DNA of 64,000 nucleotides from Neobacillus mesonae (GTDB taxonomy: Bacteria; Bacillota; Bacilli; Bacillales; Cytobacillaceae), in the NCBI RefSeq assembly GCF_023715155.1, contig NZ_JAMBNQ010000006.1, positions 107,038 through 171,037 on the forward strand, given 5' to 3'. The position numbers were made by a program, and so were the translations under genes. This document shows positions 56,933 through 64,000 of the stretch, in pieces. The notes under the pieces are model-generated. The model was not told the origin of the DNA and made no database searches. It saw nothing but the letters and a program-made list of their open reading frames with translations. Positions within the stretch are counted from its first letter, which is position 1; every line of letters starts with the position of its first letter.

Positions 56933-58210
56933 TTATTCATTATTAAGACTGATTAATTCTTTTTCCAACAGATGATCAATTGCGAGGCATACCGCCATTT
57001 TTACATGGGAATAGGTCAAACCTCCTTGAACATAGGCAACATAAGGAGGACGAATTGGGCCGTCAGCGGTCAATTCTATACTTGCCCCTTGAATAAATGT
57101 ACCAGCAGCCATAATGACATCGTCCTCATACCCAGGCATATAGCTTGGATGTGGAGTAACATAAGAATTAATCGGCGACGCAAATTGAATGGCTTGGCAG
57201 AAAGCAACCATTTTATCTTTGTCATCAAATTGAACAGCCTGGATTAAGTCTGTTCGTTCCACATCCCATTTTGGAGAGGAATTCATTCCCAATTTTTCAA
57301 GGATAGCAGCGGTAAAAACCGCTCCTTTTAATGCCTGTCCCACGACATGGGGCGCTAGAAAAAAGCCTTGATACATTTCTTGAAGACTATATAATGAAGC
57401 CCCTGCCTCTGCCCCGATACCAGGAGAAGTTAAGCGGTAAGAACAGGCTTCCACCCATTTCTTCTTCCCAACAATATAACCGCCGGTTTTTACAATGCCG
57501 CCCCCAGGGTTTTTGATTAACGAACCCGCCATTAAGTCTGCTCCAACATGACAAGGCTCTAGTTCTTCGACAAACTCTCCGTAGCAATTATCGACAAATA
57601 CGACGACATCCTGTTTGATTTCCTTCACAAATTTAATCATTTCGGCGATTTCACGAACGGAATAGGATGGTCTTGTTGCATAGCCTTTAGAGCGCTGAAT
57701 ACCAATCATTTTCGTATTAGGCTTGATTTTCTTCGCCACTTCATCCCAGTCAATGCCGCCTTCACTTGTTAGAGAAACACTGTCATAGGCAATACCAAAT
57801 TCCTTTAGTGAACCGACACCATTTCCCCGAATGCCGACGATTTCCTCAAGCGTATCATAAGGTTTCCCTGTGATATACAGCAATTCATCACCAGGACGAA
57901 GAACTCCGAATAAAGCAATCGAGATCGCATGTGTTCCAGAAATAATTTGCGGGCGGACAAGTCCTGCCTCGCCTCCAAAAACATCGGCATAAACTGATTC
58001 GAGCGTATCCCTGCCAATATCATCATAACCATAACCTGTTGAAGGGTTAAAATGTGTATCACTTACTTTATATTTTTGAAAACTTTGCAGGACACGAAAT
58101 TGATTGGTATCAATTCTTTCATCGATTTTTTTATGAACCTCTAAGACTTGCTGCTCGACTTCCCTAACCAGCGGCTCCAGCTTTTCCCCATTTTTTAACT
58201 GTTGAAACAT
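56933..58210 (-). CDS. ynbB: Methionine gamma-lyase-like PLP enzyme (YnbB)
   Basis: The 425-residue protein belongs to the aluminium-resistance/methionine-gamma-lyase family. GYGYDDIGRDTLE near residue 60, SGTHAISIALFGVLRPGDEL near 93 and the PLP lysine segment LIKNPGGGIVKTGGYI near 232 are visible. Its metabolic role in Bacillus is not settled. Between glnR and hflX as in B. subtilis. Confidence 0.9.
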   Translation of the reverse strand: MFQQLKNGEKLEPLVREVEQQVLEVHKKIDERIDTNQFRVLQSFQKYKVSDTHFNPSTGYGYDDIGRDTLESVYADVFGGEAGLVRPQIISGTHAISIALFGVLRPGDELLYITGKPYDTLEEIVGIRGNGVGSLKEFGIAYDSVSLTSEGGIDWDEVAKKIKPNTKMIGIQRSKGYATRPSYSVREIAEMIKFVKEIKQDVVVFVDNCYGEFVEELEPCHVGADLMAGSLIKNPGGGIVKTGGYIVGKKKWVEACSYRLTSPGIGAEAGASLYSLQEMYQGFFLAPHVVGQALKGAVFTAAILEKLGMNSSPKWDVERTDLIQAVQFDDKDKMVAFCQAIQFASPINSYVTPHPSYMPGYEDDVIMAAGTFIQGASIELTADGPIRPPYVAYVQGGLTYSHVKMAVCLAIDHLLEKELISLNNE

Positions 58211-58226
58211 GTTGTATTCTCCTATC

Positions 58227-59483
58227 TTAATCTTTATATTTCTGTAATTGTCCTGTAATGGAATGATCCTTTAAAGAATATCCTTTACATCTGTATGCCT
58301 GAATGTCTTCTACAAAGCTTAATTCTCTTAAAATCGTATCGTTTTTCAATTGAGATAACAGCTTCCCTTCTGTTGAAGGAATTTTGACCTCATACGGCTC
58401 CATCATCCCCATCATGACTTTTTCAATTTTCTCTTTTAGGGCATGGCGGTCTTCGCTGTTATAGGCGCTGATAAAGATAGACGGTGTATCCGCTGTTGGT
58501 ACAAAATCAGAATGTTTTATATCTCTTTTATTATAAACCGTGATTTGCGGGATATTTTTCACCTCTAGTTCTTCAAGAAGCTTACCAACCGTTTTTTCAT
58601 GCTGAAAATAATCCGGGTTCGACATATCCACTACCTGAAGGATAAGGTCAGCTTCTTTCACCTCTTCAAGCGTTGAACGAAAGGCGGCAATCAGCGCCGT
58701 TGGCAAATCTTGTATAAACCCAACCGTATCCGTTATAAGAGCCGTATATCCGCTAGGAAGGATTAACTTTCTGGTCATTGGATCTAATGTGGCAAATAAT
58801 TGATTTTCCTCATACGAATCTGCTTCTGATAAGCGGTTAAACAAGGTACTCTTTCCCGCATTCGTATATCCGACAATGGCAATTTGAAAAGCTCTATTTT
58901 TCTTCCTTCTTTCTCGATATCGCTCGCGATGCTGGACAATGACGGAAAGCTGTCCTTTAATGTCATCAATTCTCCTGCGAATATGACGACGGTCTGATTC
59001 CAGCTTTGTTTCCCCAGGCCCCCTTGTCCCAATTCCTCCGCCGAGCCTGGATAACGCGGTACCTTGACCAGCAAGTCTAGGTAATATGTATTGAAGCTGT
59101 GCCAATTCAACCTGAAGTTTCCCCTCTTTAGATCGGGCTCTTTGAGCAAAGATATCGAGGATTAACTGTGTCCGGTCAATAATCCGGGCATTGATTTCAT
59201 TCGCCAGATTCCGCTTTTGACTGGGAGATAATTCATCATTAAAGATGACAATTTCAGCATCCAGCTCTTCCACCAGTACTTTAAGTTCCTCTACTTTTCC
59301 TTTGCCGATATATGTAGCAGGATGAAGCCGGTCTCGTTTTTGAACCAGGTTTGCCGTTACCTCACCTTGAGCGGTTTCAGTTAAAGACGCTAACTCTTCC
59401 ATTGAATAGTCAAACCGTAAATCATCATCAGATGTTTGGCAGCCTACCAGTATGGCTGTTTCTTTTGTATCCTTTTGTTCCAA
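58227..59483 (-). CDS. hflX: Ribosome-associated GTPase HflX
   Basis: The 418 residues have the HflX N-terminal domain with [18 protein letters not shown] near 180 and a G domain ([12 protein letters not shown] near 205, [10 protein letters not shown] near 251, NKRD near 318). HflX splits stalled ribosomes. Sixteen bases before ynbB. Confidence 0.95.
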   Translation of the reverse strand: MEQKDTKETAILVGCQTSDDDLRFDYSMEELASLTETAQGEVTANLVQKRDRLHPATYIGKGKVEELKVLVEELDAEIVIFNDELSPSQKRNLANEINARIIDRTQLILDIFAQRARSKEGKLQVELAQLQYILPRLAGQGTALSRLGGGIGTRGPGETKLESDRRHIRRRIDDIKGQLSVIVQHRERYRERRKKNRAFQIAIVGYTNAGKSTLFNRLSEADSYEENQLFATLDPMTRKLILPSGYTALITDTVGFIQDLPTALIAAFRSTLEEVKEADLILQVVDMSNPDYFQHEKTVGKLLEELEVKNIPQITVYNKRDIKHSDFVPTADTPSIFISAYNSEDRHALKEKIEKVMMGMMEPYEVKIPSTEGKLLSQLKNDTILRELSFVEDIQAYRCKGYSLKDHSITGQLQKYKD

Positions 59484-59575
59484 ACAGCAGCACCCTTTCT
59501 CAAGAACTCTAATTCACATCATATCAAAAAACAGGACGTTACTCTAATTATGGTCAGAAATACAGTAAAAAATAT

Positions 59576-59609
59576 AAAAAACGGCTGATTTTCTTAATCT
59601 GCCGTTTCC
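59576..59609 (-). terminator. Terminator of spoVK
   Basis: AAACGGC and GCCGTTT with GATT/AATC inside; T-rich on the minus strand. Confidence 0.7.
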
Positions 59610-59618
59610 TAAAATACC

Positions 59619-60572
59619 TTATCCATCTTCTTCAAAAACCAAATCATTACTTCGAATGGTCATTAAATCATGCCTGTCATAGCTATTTAACATTAACAGT
59701 CTCATAGCCTGTGCCCGAATTGACTTTTCAATAATATTACGAACATAACGTCCATTTGAAAAACTTGCTGGACTTAATACAGACTTTACCCAAATCAAAT
59801 GGTCTCTTAATTTCTTCTCTGCTCCATGACTCAGCGTATATTCTCTTTCGGAGATCATTCTGGACGAGATCTCCATTAACTGTTCAATATTGTAATCGGG
59901 GAAATCAATGACCAGTGGAAAACGGGAATGAAGACCAGGATTAAGTGATAAAAAGTATTCCATCTCCCGTGAATACCCCGCCAGGATCAAAACAAATTCG
60001 TGCTGTTTATCCTCCATATGTTTAACAAGTGTGTCAATAGCTTCTTTTCCAAAGTCTTTTTCACCGCCGCGGCCTAATGAATAAGCTTCATCTATAAACA
60101 AAATGCCGCCCTGTGCTTTTTTTACCAAATCCCTTGTTTTTTGGGCCGTATGACCAATATATTCACCGACAAGGTCTGCCCGTTCTGCCTCAATGAGATG
60201 TCCTTTTGTTAGGACGTTCATCTTCTGGAAGAGTTTACCAATAAGTCTTGCCACAGTCGTTTTTCCTGTACCTGGGTTTCCTTTAAACATCATATGAAGG
60301 GCCTGTTTTTTTGCTTTTAATCCCATTTCTTCACGTTTTTTATTTACATAAATCCAGGCGTAAATTTCTTTTATCATTCGTTTCATTTCTTCCATGCCAA
60401 CTAAAGCTCCAAGCTCCTCCTCTATTTCCTTAAGGGCTGTATGCTCAGGGGGAATGTCCTTTGGAGCAACTTGAAAGTCTGGTAATCCTTTTGTTATGGT
60501 TGTTTTTCGTTTTTGGGAACTGAGAACAACTTTTATTTGGCCGTTGCTTTTCATTCGAATCGGTTGATCCAA
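59619..60572 (-). CDS. spoVK: Stage V sporulation protein K, AAA ATPase
   Basis: This AAA protein of about 317 residues has Walker A GNPGTGKTTVAR near 96, Walker B GGILFIDEAYSLGRGG near 157 and the arginine finger region GLHSRFPLVIDFPDY near 220. It belongs to the CbxX/CfqX family and is needed for spore maturation. A GTG at 60581 is possible, but GAGAGGTG lies ideally before the TTG at 60572, so I start there. Confidence 0.93.
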   Translation of the reverse strand: MDQPIRMKSNGQIKVVLSSQKRKTTITKGLPDFQVAPKDIPPEHTALKEIEEELGALVGMEEMKRMIKEIYAWIYVNKKREEMGLKAKKQALHMMFKGNPGTGKTTVARLIGKLFQKMNVLTKGHLIEAERADLVGEYIGHTAQKTRDLVKKAQGGILFIDEAYSLGRGGEKDFGKEAIDTLVKHMEDKQHEFVLILAGYSREMEYFLSLNPGLHSRFPLVIDFPDYNIEQLMEISSRMISEREYTLSHGAEKKLRDHLIWVKSVLSPASFSNGRYVRNIIEKSIRAQAMRLLMLNSYDRHDLMTIRSNDLVFEEDG

Positions 60573-60684
60573 AGCTTTCACCTCTCAATCTGCGAACACC
60601 ATGCGGAAACTTTGCACAATCCTTCAATTTATTTGTATTCACAGTTTGGCGAAATCATTATTTATTTTGCGGATAAAGAACAAA

Positions 60685-60860
60685 AAGCGCAAGCGCCTTT
60701 GGAACAAAGGCAGACTGTTCCTGCGATGCAGATTCTCTTAGACGCTGTCCTTAGCGGTCAGCTCCGACAAGTTTAAGACGTCCCACGCAGGATGGGCCTG
60801 CCCTCTGGAAGGGGACGTCTTAAGATCTCGAGGGGCTGGGTGCTGAAGATGGTTTCAAAT
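60685..60860. repeat. Interspersed GCGCAAGCGCC-type repeat, copy 2
   Basis: Shares AAAAGCGCAAGCGCCTT at one end and TCTCGAGGGGCTGGG at the other with the copy at 933-1055. The middle differs and has the inverted repeat TTAAGACGTCCC/GGGACGTCTTAA (60774-60825). Confidence 0.7.
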
Positions 60861-60905
60861 AACCAGTCGAGAGTATCCACAGGAAAATTTAAATTTTTTT
60901 AAATA

Positions 60906-60940
60906 ATAAAAAGAGCCCTGCATGAGCGGGCCCCGGCTTA
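60906..60940 (-). terminator. Terminator of hfq
   Basis: GGGCCCGC and GCAGGGCTC pair on the minus strand around TCAT, then TTTTTATT. Confidence 0.75.
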
Positions 60941-60949
60941 TAGCAAATC

Positions 60950-61180
60950 TTATTGCTGTTCTAATTCAAGCTGCACATTTCTTTGCGGTGCGAAGGTAGA
61001 AATAGCATGTTTGTAAACCAATTGCTGTTTACCCTCAGATTCAAACAAAACCGTAAAATTATCAAAGCCCTTGATTTGGCCTCTTAATTGAAATCCATTT
61101 AATAGAAAAACCGTAACATGAATATTTTCTTTACGGCATTGATTTAAAAATTGATCCTGAATGTTAATCGTTGTTTTCAT
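60950..61180 (-). CDS. hfq: RNA chaperone Hfq
   Basis: The 76-residue Sm protein has [22 protein letters not shown] (8-29), [11 protein letters not shown] near 38 and [10 protein letters not shown] near 56, the Sm2 motif. Forms a hexamer that binds small RNAs. RBS AGGAGG. 29 bases after miaA, the usual pairing. Confidence 0.96.
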   Translation of the reverse strand: MKTTINIQDQFLNQCRKENIHVTVFLLNGFQLRGQIKGFDNFTVLFESEGKQQLVYKHAISTFAPQRNVQLELEQQ

Positions 61181-61209
61181 TTTTTTGATTTCCTCCTCTT
61201 TTATCTCTA

Positions 61210-62175
61210 CTAATATGTATTCGATTTAATTTGAAGCTTTCCTTCAACATAATGTGAAATTTCCTCTTCTTTTTTTGACAAATTGTTCACATCTGTTATA
61301 TCAAACCATTTTACCTCCATTTTGTTTCGAAACCAAGTCAATTGTCTTTTGGCATATCGACGGGAGTTTTGTTTTAACTTCTCTACAGCCTCATCAAGTG
61401 AGATTTCGCCGTCCAGGAATTGATACATTTCCTTATACCCAATGGCCTGGATGGATTGGCAATTTCTTAATCCTTGCTCGTATAGGGTTTTCACTTCCTC
61501 CAAAAGGCCATCGTTCATCATTTTATCAACCCGGGCATTAATCCGCCCGTAAAGCTGCTCCCGGTCCATCATTAAACCAATGACAGCTGTATGATACAAT
61601 AAATCAGTTTGCCCGTTATTTTCATATTCATTCCTTGTTTTTCCTGCCTGATAATAAACTTCTAAAGCACGGATTACTCGTCTGACATTATTCGGATGAA
61701 TTTTAGCAGCACTTTCCGGATCTACCTTCTTTAGTTCCTCATGCAAGGCTTCATTTCCAATTTCTTTTGCTTTTTGTTCAAGCTGGTGCCGGAATTCTTC
61801 ATTCCCAGAAACATCAGAAAATTGATAATCATAAATAACGGACTGAATATATAATCCGGTACCGCCGGCAATGATCGGCAGCTTTCCCCTTTTAGCAATC
61901 TCTGTTATCTTGCCACGTACAAGCTTCTGGAATTCTGCCGCGGAAAAACTTTCATCTGGTTCTTTTATATCAATTAAATGGTGTGGAATTCCTTCCATTT
62001 CATCTTCTCTTATTTTTGCTGTACCGATATCCATTCTACGATAGATTTGCATCGAATCCCCGCTTATAATTTCACCATTAAATTTTTTTGCCATTTCGAT
62101 ACTTAACTTTGTTTTTCCAACTGCTGTCGGTCCGATAATGACCAATAATTTTTGTTTTGAATCCAATATTTTCAC
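61210..62175 (-). CDS. miaA: tRNA dimethylallyltransferase MiaA
   Basis: The 321-residue enzyme has the P-loop [11 protein letters not shown] near residue 15, [18 protein letters not shown] near 38 and [11 protein letters not shown] near 102. It adds dimethylallyl to A37 of tRNAs reading UNN codons. First gene of miaA-hfq. Confidence 0.96.
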   Translation of the reverse strand: MKILDSKQKLLVIIGPTAVGKTKLSIEMAKKFNGEIISGDSMQIYRRMDIGTAKIREDEMEGIPHHLIDIKEPDESFSAAEFQKLVRGKITEIAKRGKLPIIAGGTGLYIQSVIYDYQFSDVSGNEEFRHQLEQKAKEIGNEALHEELKKVDPESAAKIHPNNVRRVIRALEVYYQAGKTRNEYENNGQTDLLYHTAVIGLMMDREQLYGRINARVDKMMNDGLLEEVKTLYEQGLRNCQSIQAIGYKEMYQFLDGEISLDEAVEKLKQNSRRYAKRQLTWFRNKMEVKWFDITDVNNLSKKEEEISHYVEGKLQIKSNTY

Positions 62176-62507
62176 ACTGCCTCTGTTTTCAAATTCAGTA
62201 GAAAGGATGCCCTTTCTATATATTATCGTAACACAATTTTAAAAAGCAGTTGAACATCAAATAAGTATATACAAGAAATGCAAATTCTATGCTTTAAATT
62301 TGTATTAATTTATTTTTTCGTCTGTTACAAAACAGAGAGCTTTCTATTAATTATTTACAAAACATTAACACTTCAATTACAAACAACTATCTACCCTCAA
62401 AGCATGATAAGGTTATTCGTATTGTTATTTTGTAAAAATAACACGAAAATTGTCAGATTGCCTATGAAATTTTCTTTTTACAAAAATTATGAAAAAAGGT
62501 GAAATAC
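62176..62507. other. AT-rich divergent promoter region of miaA and mreBH
   Basis: A long gap with no gene. CTGTTAC/ACAG near 62320 and TTATTTTGTAAAAATAA near 62425 are small palindromes. I cannot fix promoter hexamers with confidence. Confidence 0.4.
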
Positions 62508-63515
62508 ATGTTAAGTACATTTGATATTGGGATTGATTTGGGAACAGCAAATATTTTGGTATATAGCAAAAATAAAGGCATTATTCTTAATGAACCATCA
62601 GTAGTAACCATTGATACGGTATCTAAGAATGTGGTGGCGGTTGGCGCGGAAGCTAAAGAAATGATTGGTAAAACGCCTGAAAAAATAGTGGCCATCCGCC
62701 CGCTAAAAGATGGGGTTATTGCCGACTTTGATGTGACAACCGAAATGCTGAAGCAAATTATGAGAAAAGCTTCTAAAAAGGCGGGGTTATCCTTAAGGAA
62801 ACCAAATGTAGTGGTATGTATCCCATCTGGTTCTACCAGTGTGGACAGAAGAGCCATTGAAGATGTTGTAAGAAATGCTGGAGCGAAAAAAATTCAGTTG
62901 ATTGAAGAGCCTGTTGCGGCAGCAATCGGTGCGGGATTGCCAGTTGATGAACCAGTTGCCAATGTGGTGGTTGATATTGGCGGCGGAAATACCGAAGTGG
63001 CGATCATTTCCTTTGGCGGGGTTGTTGCTTGTCATTCTATAAAAATTGGCGGAGACCGCCTCGATGACGATATTATTCAATATGTCCGTAAAGAGTACAA
63101 TGTACTAATTGGGGAAAGAACTGCTGAAAACATAAAGATGGAAATAGGCTATGCACTTGTAGATCACGAGGAAGCTTTCATGGATGTCCGCGGCCGAGAC
63201 CTGGTTACCGGTCTGCCTAAAACTCTAAAACTATCATCCTATGAAATTCGCAATGCGATGAAAGAAGATTTATTGCATATTTTAGAGGCAATTCGTGCCA
63301 CACTTGAGGATTGTCCTGCAGAATTGAGCGGTGATATCGTAGACCGTGGTGTCATCTTGACCGGAGGCGGCTCATTGATGAATGGGATGGAAGAATGGCT
63401 AAGCAAAGAAATCTTTGTTCCTGTCCACCTTTCAGATAGCCCGCTGGAATCTGTTGTACTCGGAACAGGTCAGGCTTTGAAATATGTCGGCAAGCTGTTG
63501 GTTGCTGCAAAGTAA
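62508..63515 (+). CDS. mreBH: Actin-like cell shape protein MreBH
   Basis: The 335-residue actin homologue has [15 protein letters not shown] (phosphate 1), [13 protein letters not shown] near 158 (phosphate 2) and [13 protein letters not shown] near 285 (adenosine). Length and sequence fit MreBH or Mbl-type paralogues that guide lateral wall synthesis. The ATG at 62508 follows AAAGGTG; a GTG three codons earlier overlaps that site. It is alone, not with mreC/mreD, which supports MreBH over MreB. Confidence 0.85.
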   Translation: MLSTFDIGIDLGTANILVYSKNKGIILNEPSVVTIDTVSKNVVAVGAEAKEMIGKTPEKIVAIRPLKDGVIADFDVTTEMLKQIMRKASKKAGLSLRKPNVVVCIPSGSTSVDRRAIEDVVRNAGAKKIQLIEEPVAAAIGAGLPVDEPVANVVVDIGGGNTEVAIISFGGVVACHSIKIGGDRLDDDIIQYVRKEYNVLIGERTAENIKMEIGYALVDHEEAFMDVRGRDLVTGLPKTLKLSSYEIRNAMKEDLLHILEAIRATLEDCPAELSGDIVDRGVILTGGGSLMNGMEEWLSKEIFVPVHLSDSPLESVVLGTGQALKYVGKLLVAAK

Positions 63516-63585
63516 TTGGCCTTTGGTATTTTGGGGGATTACTTTTTGTTTTAACAATCAGTTGTTATAGCTTTTATTGGTCATA

Positions 63586-63830
63586 TGAAACAAAAGACAG
63601 GTTACTAGGGTTTCAGCTTTGGTTTGTCCCCCATTGTCTTATGAAGGACTGGTTTCTTGGGGTCGCACCTAATTTTGTCTTACATCTGCCTTATGAAGGA
63701 CTGGTTACCAGGGTTTCGGCTTTGGTTTGTCTTTCATCTGTCTTATGAAGGACTGGTTTCTTGGATTCGTACCTAATTCTGTCTTTCATCTGCCTTATGA
63801 AGGACTGGTTTCTTGGATTCGTACCTAATT
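63586..63830. repeat. 52-bp tandem repeat, about 4.7 units
   Basis: CTTATGAAGGACTGGTT recurs at 63638, 63690, 63742 and 63794, exactly 52 bp apart, with a partial unit before. Two versions occur: one continues TCTTGG then CGxACCTAATT, the other ACCAGGGTTTCGGCTTTGG. It lies directly against the IS end. Confidence 0.9.
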
Positions 63831-64000
63831 TGATCTGACCCCATAATGTTGGACAAAAAGTATTATGCTGATCGCTGGGTGGTAAGAAGCCTGTATTGTA
63901 CAGGGCTCTTACCACCCAGCTTTTCTTTAATTCGATAATTGTTGTAATCATTTATCCAATGTGCCGCAGCCTGAGCGACCTCCTCAAAGGAATTGTAATC
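63831..64000 (-). mobile_element. IS3-family element, right part only
   Basis: The sequence TGATCTGACCCCATAATGTT at 63831 resembles the terminal repeat of IS3/IS150-type elements in Bacilli, and the transposase C-terminus follows. The element continues past the window edge. Confidence 0.75.
63863..64000 (-). CDS. IS3-family transposase (OrfB) C-terminus, partial
   Basis: The last 45 codons read FEEVAQAAAHWINDYNNYR, then IKEKLGGKSPVQYRL, the classic end of IS3-type DDE transposases (the region after the catalytic Glu). The stop is TAA at 63863-63865. A near-perfect inverted repeat (GCTGGGTGGTAAGA against TCTTACCACCCAGC) overlaps the 3' end. Confidence 0.85.
   Translation of the reverse strand, partial: DYNSFEEVAQAAAHWINDYNNYRIKEKLGGKSPVQYRLLTTQRSA

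Noticed and set aside
63691..63951. Minus-strand open frame of 86 codons across the tandem repeat
   Set aside because: It is out of frame with the transposase and only open because of the repeat; the 52-bp period is not a multiple of three.

Overview
The window comes from a low-GC, spore-forming Bacillaceae chromosome. The right third follows the Bacillus subtilis order yneK-ccdC-ccdA-yneF-sirA-tkt-ynzC-yneB-yneA-lexA, then glnA-glnR-ynbB-hflX-spoVK-hfq-miaA. Sporulation genes (spoVK, sirA, a Spo0E-like phosphatase) and strong AGGAGG-type ribosome binding sites support this. A selenocysteine tRNA gene suggests the strain decodes UGA as Sec, which is uncommon in Bacilli.

Region 1 (1-22.3 kb) is an accessory catabolic island. 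On the minus strand it carries etfBA, a DUF3870 protein, an HMG-CoA-lyase-like enzyme, a bicupin, an FAH-family hydrolase, an enoyl-CoA hydratase, a three-part biotin-dependent acyl-CoA carboxylase, a NamA-like ene reductase and an isovaleryl-type acyl-CoA dehydrogenase. On the plus strand there is an MFS carrier. Further along are an EthD-domain protein and a complete branched-chain-amino-acid-type ABC importer, with a divergent LysR regulator. The likely logic is import of an organic acid, FAD/ETF oxidation of its CoA ester, carboxylation, hydration and lyase cleavage, as in leucine/isovalerate or acyclic terpene degradation. The bicupin, FAH, EthD and NamA genes hint at a less ordinary substrate.

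The most interesting signal is a family of about 95-nt structured leaders. Three clear copies lie just downstream of good sigma-A promoters, each pointing at a different unit of the island: the acyl-CoA dehydrogenase, the MFS carrier and the ABC importer. Each has a closing stem P1, an inner hairpin P2 with a CAAAA loop, and a terminator that reuses the 3' strand of P1. P1 and P2 show compensatory changes. Two diverged copies lie near etfB and before a decayed regulator. This is the architecture of a transcriptional ON riboswitch; I do not recognise the class.

Region 2 (22.3-40 kb) is mixed accessory DNA: an MFS pseudogene, a dipeptidase/DUF819/XRE-cupin module, a DnaD-like protein, a GGDEF-EAL protein, a LuxR regulator divergent from a deacetylase/DUF3311/sodium symporter operon, a DUF4256 gene, a response regulator pseudogene, a ResA-like thioredoxin and a persulfide operon (TusA-rhodanese, DsrE, rhodanese-metallo-beta-lactamase).

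Region 3 (40-43 kb) holds a SoxB-resembling metallophosphoesterase, then a Hcp-like (type VI secretion tube family) gene lying between a 62-bp 3'-half copy of tRNA-Sec and the intact tRNA-Sec gene, which looks like an att-site duplication.

Region 4 (43-63.5 kb) is conserved core genome including a multidrug-type ABC pair, the SOS locus with three LexA boxes and the GlnR-autoregulated glnRA operon. Region 5 (63.5-64 kb) has a 52-bp tandem repeat next to the end of an IS3-family element that runs off the window.
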